From: SIG644 sp045613985
GTDB taxonomy: Bacteria; Bacillota; Clostridia; Oscillospirales; CAG-272
Length of the DNA: 64,000 bases
Direction: 5' to 3'
Assembly: GCA_045613985.1 (NCBI GenBank)
Contig: JAZLCA010000054.1
Coordinates: 1 to 64,000, forward strand
How positions within the stretch are numbered: the stretch's first letter is position 1; the number at the start of each line of letters is the position of its first letter. A program made the translations under genes and the position numbers. Under the pieces are notes generated by a model. The model saw only the letters and a list, made by a program, of their open reading frames with translations. It was not told where the DNA came from and searched no databases. Below, piece after piece: positions 59,518 through 64,000 of this stretch.

Positions 59518-62316
59518 TTATTCATCGTCGGAGGAAATCTTTCCCGCTTCGATGGGATTTTTCCGGAACATCCGCCGGAATGTACGCATCAATTTGGGAC
59601 GATACGACTGCGATATAAAGTAACTACCCAACAAATACAGCGGCGACAGTACCGCCATAATGATCAGCAAAAGCGAAAGACCGTTGGCGCCAAACCAGGC
59701 TGCGATCGGAGGAATCAGAATAACGCCGGCAAGCACCACCAACAGCACACCGATGACCAGCAGCGACGAAGCATGGTTTCTCCAATTAAGTGCAAACGAG
59801 CCCGTCGTTCGCAGCAAGCACCACAAAAGACAGCTCTGAGATTCCCAGAGTGCTAAGAAGGTATAGAGGAATAATCCTCCCTTTTGAGGTGCTGCCCCCG
59901 TTCCCATCAAAATCCATGCGGTAAGAACGGTAAAAACACCGCAGATGACCGTCGCGCAGATCCAATCGGGACGAATTTTCAAAGGAGCCTTAAAGAACCG
60001 GTCGTGGTCGGGAACCGCGCGCAGGACATCTTCTCCGCAAGGATGCAGAGCACATATGAGAATGTACGCGAGATCTACCCATACGCCGCTGATGAGCAGG
60101 AGGGCGGGCGAAATGGCCAACCATCCGAACAGCAACGGCAAAATAACCAACGTAACGCGCAGCATCTGCGCAACCAGCAGATACTGCATAGTCAGCATCA
60201 TACGGAAGCTAATTGCCCGGGAGGTATGAATCGCACAAGCGATGCCCGAAAGACCTCCGCCGTCGGGACCTGCGCGTCGAATAAGCACGTCAGAATTACG
60301 GCGCACCGATTGATCGCATTCCTCGACAGCCGCCGTCGCTACTTCAACATCGGACTCGTTTTGGATGTTGGTATTATAATCGCGGGGTTCGCAGCTGAAA
60401 CAAACATTAGCAGGATTCATCAAGGGGGCATCATCGTGACGCAATCCCAAGCTTGCCGTGGTTTTTCCTTGCGCACGGCAACGCTCAATAAACTGTGCGA
60501 TTTCCTCGTCCGAAAATCCGAGGAATACACGCCGTTTTTCAAACACATCCGCCAACGTTTTTCCCAAACGGGCAGCCTGCGATGCGGTAACGGTTTCTTT
60601 TTCCGAATCGATCCATCCCGCTGACATTAGATAATTGATACATCCATCGTCCTCTCCAGGCAAAAACAGCGAGATACGGACGTGACTCTCTTCCAAGCGA
60701 CGCCTGGTCTGGCGGAGCAAAGGATCAAACGCTTCACGGCAGGACAAAATTCCTTCAAATATGACGTATCCGCGTTCCTCACGCACGTAGGCACACACCT
60801 GAGTCCCCTGATTTTTCAGGTGAACGAACATATCGTACAGCGTTTGACGGCCGGCATTATCCAATGCCACCGTTTTTCCGCCCTTGTTGGCAGCATTGCA
60901 ACGCAGCAACGGATCGGGATGCGTACATTTATGGATACGGAAACGGCGTTCCGTTCCGTCAGAAGGACGGCGCATAACTACCTCTACCCACTCAGGAGCG
61001 GCAGGCATGGGACGCATACCAACCGTACGAATATCCGCAGATGCGCGGTCAAAGGAAAGCATGTCCCCCATCTCTGCGACTGCATCCGCCCATTCCTGTA
61101 GATAAACACCGCCATTCTCTTCCATCGGGCCTTGCTCAGCGCATTTTTCATAGCGGTAGACAGTCTCATACATCTGTGCAACCGCGTTATTCTTCATTTT
61201 ATGACCAATGAACAGACCGTCTGCTGTATAGGCGGCATAGGGGTGCATATGTCCGTCGGACAAAGCGGTTTTTCCCAAAAGGAACAACTCGTCCACGCGG
61301 CACAGATCGTCCAGTGCCGCGTAGTTTTTGATGATAGCGGTATTGTTGTGATTCGTTCCGTAGGAAGCGCGAATCACGGCGCAAGCGCAGACGATACGCC
61401 CCATGGACAACAGCTGTTCACCCATGGAGGAAACCACCAACGAAAGCGTCAGCATCAAAACGTCCAAAATATCAAATTTGCCGCGGGCGGTAAAAATGCC
61501 AATGATTGTCACGGGCAGGATCAGCGCACACATAACGATGCTGTATCGATTCATGTACTTGCGCATGGGCTTGAGGTAGGAGGGATCGCCCACCTGCATG
61601 GCCAACGGATGCGCACCGCGATAGGAGGAAAGATAGGTGGTCTCACCCGTCTCGGTTACAATCGCGCGCGCTTCCCCGCCATGAATGATCGACCCGGCGT
61701 GGACCATATTGGCTCGCGTCAGCACCGATTCCTCGGCATTTTCATCGTAAAGCTTGGCGGCATCCTTAAAAGCGCGGAAGTAAGCAACCTTTCCCTGTTC
61801 ATCGCATTGATAGGTCAAAACGCAAAAACGCTGGGTGGTTTCGACAAGGCGAGCGTCACACGGCACCACATCTCCCGCACGAAGCAGGATGACGTCGCCA
61901 GGCACAAGGTTAGCGGCATCGCACAAAAGCTCTCTTCCGGCCCGCAGAACACGAACGCGGGGGGCTGAATAGCTGCTCATAGCCTCTTTGATTCGGTTGG
62001 TCTTGACGTAAGCAACGATACTCACTGCACAGCTCACTGTCAGAACGAACAGAACGGTCAGAGCGGTCTCTATTCTGCCAAAGCAGAAGGCAATTACGCA
62101 AATGAAGGCAAGTACCCACAAAGATACGTCGGACAGGATGCGAGTCGCGCACAGCTTGAGGCTGCGGGGCTCGGGAACGAACAATTCGTTGCGGCCGATG
62201 CGCTCCAGTCGAGTGCGACTAACTTTGGGAGTAAGACCGTTCTTTCGATCGGTCTTCAAGCGTTTTTCAACTTCGTCAATCGACATCGCGTGCCACTTTT
62301 GGTGTTTGATTTTCAT
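59518..62316 (-). CDS. P-type ATPase-like membrane protein with lost catalytic motifs (pseudoenzyme)
   Basis: 932 aa, full-length P2-type layout. Cation-ATPase N-domain (MSIDEVEKRLKTDRKNGLTP), A domain (LVPGDVILLRAGDVVPCDARL), membrane helices, P/N domains and a C-terminal six-helix region. Catalysis is lost: TGES reads TYQC (168-171), the M4 PEGL motif reads MGEQL (298-302), DKTGT reads GKTAL (348-352) so the phosphorylated aspartate is glycine, KGAPE reads KCTHP (463-467) and GDGVNDAP reads GLRHDDAP (624-631). There is no frameshift or stop, so it is under selection as a protein. It probably binds a ligand or partner instead of pumping. It follows clpC by 32 bases, in the same operon. Confidence 0.88.
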   Translation of the reverse strand: MKIKHQKWHAMSIDEVEKRLKTDRKNGLTPKVSRTRLERIGRNELFVPEPRSLKLCATRILSDVSLWVLAFICVIAFCFGRIETALTVLFVLTVSCAVSIVAYVKTNRIKEAMSSYSAPRVRVLRAGRELLCDAANLVPGDVILLRAGDVVPCDARLVETTQRFCVLTYQCDEQGKVAYFRAFKDAAKLYDENAEESVLTRANMVHAGSIIHGGEARAIVTETGETTYLSSYRGAHPLAMQVGDPSYLKPMRKYMNRYSIVMCALILPVTIIGIFTARGKFDILDVLMLTLSLVVSSMGEQLLSMGRIVCACAVIRASYGTNHNNTAIIKNYAALDDLCRVDELFLLGKTALSDGHMHPYAAYTADGLFIGHKMKNNAVAQMYETVYRYEKCAEQGPMEENGGVYLQEWADAVAEMGDMLSFDRASADIRTVGMRPMPAAPEWVEVVMRRPSDGTERRFRIHKCTHPDPLLRCNAANKGGKTVALDNAGRQTLYDMFVHLKNQGTQVCAYVREERGYVIFEGILSCREAFDPLLRQTRRRLEESHVRISLFLPGEDDGCINYLMSAGWIDSEKETVTASQAARLGKTLADVFEKRRVFLGFSDEEIAQFIERCRAQGKTTASLGLRHDDAPLMNPANVCFSCEPRDYNTNIQNESDVEVATAAVEECDQSVRRNSDVLIRRAGPDGGGLSGIACAIHTSRAISFRMMLTMQYLLVAQMLRVTLVILPLLFGWLAISPALLLISGVWVDLAYILICALHPCGEDVLRAVPDHDRFFKAPLKIRPDWICATVICGVFTVLTAWILMGTGAAPQKGGLFLYTFLALWESQSCLLWCLLRTTGSFALNWRNHASSLLVIGVLLVVLAGVILIPPIAAWFGANGLSLLLIIMAVLSPLYLLGSYFISQSYRPKLMRTFRRMFRKNPIEAGKISSDDE

Positions 62317-62348
62317 ACCTGTCCTCCTTTCTTTGTTATTTTTTAGGA

Positions 62349-64000
62349 TTACATACAGTCAAGCGTCAGGCGTCCTCCGCTGACCGACAGACGGATCTGA
62401 GTAATCGCATGCTTTTGATCGGCCAGCAGCTTCTCTGCCAACATATCCTCCACCTCACGCTGAATATAGCGACGCATATTGCGAGCACCGAATTTGATCG
62501 AAAACGACTTTTCGGCAATCAGTGCGGCGGCGGCAGGCGTGTAGGAGAAATGCATATCCTTCTCTGCCAGCGTCTTGGCCAAGTCTCCCAGCATAATACC
62601 TGCAATATGAGAAAAATCCTTTTGATTCAGCGAACGGAAAGTAATGATCTCATCCACGCGGTTGATAAATTCCGGACGCAAAAAGCTCGACAGTGCTTTC
62701 TCTGTCTTGCTCTCGGACAGCGTTTTTCCATCCTCAAAAAAGCCGATGGAAGAAGAAGTGCGATCCGATCCTGCATTGGTTGTCATGATCAGAATGACGT
62801 TTTCAAAGTTCACTGTCTTACCGCCCGCATCGGTGATGCGGCCATCGTCCAGAATCTGCAATAAAATATTGAGAACGTCGGGATGAGCCTTTTCGATCTC
62901 GTCAAACAGAACGACAGAATAGGGATGGCGGCGGATCTTCTCGGTCAACTGCCCCGCTTCATCGTATCCGACGTATCCGGGAGGCGCTCCGATGATTCTG
63001 GAGACCGAATGCTTTTCCATAAACTCAGACATATCCAAACGGATAAGCGTCTCGGGCGTATGGAAGAGTTCGGCAGCAATAGTCTTGACAAGCTCGGTCT
63101 TACCGACGCCCGTAGGTCCAGCGAAAATAAAGGAAACCGGCTTTCTCTTATAAGAAATTCCTGCACGGTTGCGCTTAATGGCGCGAACGACGGCGCTCAC
63201 CGCCTCGTCCTGACCAACTATGCGAGCCTTAAGGTTATCCTCTAATTTGGACAGCTTTTCAAATTCGTTTTCGCTGATGGTGCTGGCCGGAACGCCCGTC
63301 CACACTTCGATAACAGAGGCCAACTCTTCGACGGTCAGTTCGACCTTGGCACACGCGGGCTCGATCTCACTCAATCGATTGGACAGTTTGAGCTCCTTGG
63401 CCTTCACTTGAGCAATTTGCTCGTAATTGCGCTGTGCATCCGCACCCTCCAAAGATCCCGTTTGAGCTTCGAGTGCTTCGCGCTCAGCCTTGAGCTTGAG
63501 CAGACGGTCGCGAATATCATAGGATTCGTTGATAACGGCAGAATTGAGAGAAAGATAAGACGCGGCCTCGTCCAACAAATCGATCGCCTTGTCAGGCAGA
63601 TAGCGGTCGGTGATATAGCGTTCGGACAGGACCACCGTGCGGCGCAACAGCTCGTCGGGGATGGCGATGCCGTGGAATTTTTCATAGTAATGCTTGATGC
63701 CTCGCAGCATATCCACCGTGTCATCCACGGAGGGCTCGTCAACGATGATCGGCTGGAATCTGCGTTCCAGTGCGGCATCTTTTTCAATGAACTTGCGGTA
63801 TTCATTCAGCGTAGTCGCGCCGATCACCTGAATCTCACCGCGAGAGAGGGCAGGCTTGAGGATATTGGCCGCATTCATGCTACCCTCGGAATTTCCCGTA
63901 CCGACCAGATTATGCACCTCGTCGATGACAAGCAGAACATTACCGGCATCCTTGATCTCGTTGATCAATCCCTGGATTCGCGCCTCAAACTGACCGCGGA
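62349..64000 (-). CDS. clpC: ATP-dependent Clp protease ATP-binding subunit, ClpC-like (5' end off the window)
   Basis: About 550 C-terminal residues. Unfolds substrates for ClpP. Visible from the edge: the end of AAA+ domain 1 (RGQFEAR, LLVIDEVHNLVGTG, VIGATTLNEYRKFIEKDAALERRFQ), a short ClpC-type middle domain (about 30-40 residues of coiled coil), then AAA+ domain 2 with Walker A GPTGVGKTE, Walker B VVLFDEIEKAHPDV, the pore loop APPGYVGYDE, and the ClpP-docking SIGFF loop. The N-terminal domain is missing only because the window ends. It is followed by the pseudo-P-type ATPase. Confidence 0.93.
   Translation of the reverse strand, partial: RGQFEARIQGLINEIKDAGNVLLVIDEVHNLVGTGNSEGSMNAANILKPALSRGEIQVIGATTLNEYRKFIEKDAALERRFQPIIVDEPSVDDTVDMLRGIKHYYEKFHGIAIPDELLRRTVVLSERYITDRYLPDKAIDLLDEAASYLSLNSAVINESYDIRDRLLKLKAEREALEAQTGSLEGADAQRNYEQIAQVKAKELKLSNRLSEIEPACAKVELTVEELASVIEVWTGVPASTISENEFEKLSKLEDNLKARIVGQDEAVSAVVRAIKRNRAGISYKRKPVSFIFAGPTGVGKTELVKTIAAELFHTPETLIRLDMSEFMEKHSVSRIIGAPPGYVGYDEAGQLTEKIRRHPYSVVLFDEIEKAHPDVLNILLQILDDGRITDAGGKTVNFENVILIMTTNAGSDRTSSSIGFFEDGKTLSESKTEKALSSFLRPEFINRVDEIITFRSLNQKDFSHIAGIMLGDLAKTLAEKDMHFSYTPAAAALIAEKSFSIKFGARNMRRYIQREVEDMLAEKLLADQKHAITQIRLSVSGGRLTLDCM

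Overview
The window looks like a chromosomal segment of a spore-forming, low-to-mid GC Gram-positive bacterium of the class Clostridia. The evidence is a PolC-type replicase, SigG, a YlmC/YmxH sporulation protein, PdaA-type cortex deacetylase, a SCIFF peptide with its radical-SAM maturase, two T-box riboswitches, a Re-type citrate synthase and near-consensus TTGACA-17-TATAAT promoters with GGAGG ribosome binding sites. No rRNA, tRNA, phage, insertion sequence or CRISPR array was seen. Genus and species cannot be decided from the sequence alone.

Layout. 1-7.9 kb: the N-terminus of a membrane protein cut by the window edge, tmRNA, and envelope or spore-wall enzymes (two polysaccharide deacetylases, an M14 gamma-D-Glu-mDAP-type peptidase, a DacF-like D,D-carboxypeptidase), then glucose-6-phosphate isomerase and a small P-loop protein. 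8-11.3 kb: an operon for hexosamine/galactose use (NahK-like kinase, GalE, GalM). 11.3-14.7 kb: a Crp/Fnr regulator with a palindromic operator and an SsuABC-like ABC importer. 14.7-17.3 kb: an unusual ECF-sigma/helix-turn-helix fusion flanked by two identical 26-bp terminator hairpins, then sigG. 17.3-25.9 kb: housekeeping genes (M18 aminopeptidase, YgjP-like metallopeptidase, Nudix, T-box/valS, DUF4349 lipoprotein, BirA, sugar nucleotidyltransferase).

26-38 kb: PLP decarboxylase, SCIFF maturase and SCIFF peptide; a T-box with a probable alanine specifier in front of an AlaR-AlaT pair; a 16-repeat BspA-like lipoprotein; and a Re-citrate synthase-GntR-aconitase-isocitrate dehydrogenase operon, which makes 2-oxoglutarate and appears to be repressed by its own GntR through a palindrome on its promoter. 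38-46 kb: an accessory envelope region with a poly-cysteine protein, three tandem lipoproteins and, divergently, a two-component system. The promoters of the response regulator and of a downstream secreted protein share 11-bp boxes at the -35 position.

46-59 kb: the conserved rpsB-tsf / pyrH-frr-uppS-cdsA-dxr-rseP-ispG-polC block. 59-64 kb: a YlmC/YmxH protein, a P-type ATPase-like protein that has lost its phosphorylation aspartate and other catalytic motifs, and a partial ClpC.

The most unusual items are the pseudo-P-type ATPase next to clpC, the ECF-sigma fusion module with duplicated terminators (sharing a 23-bp promoter element with the truncated gene at the left edge), the two-component regulon boxes, and the alanine T-box on alaR-alaT.
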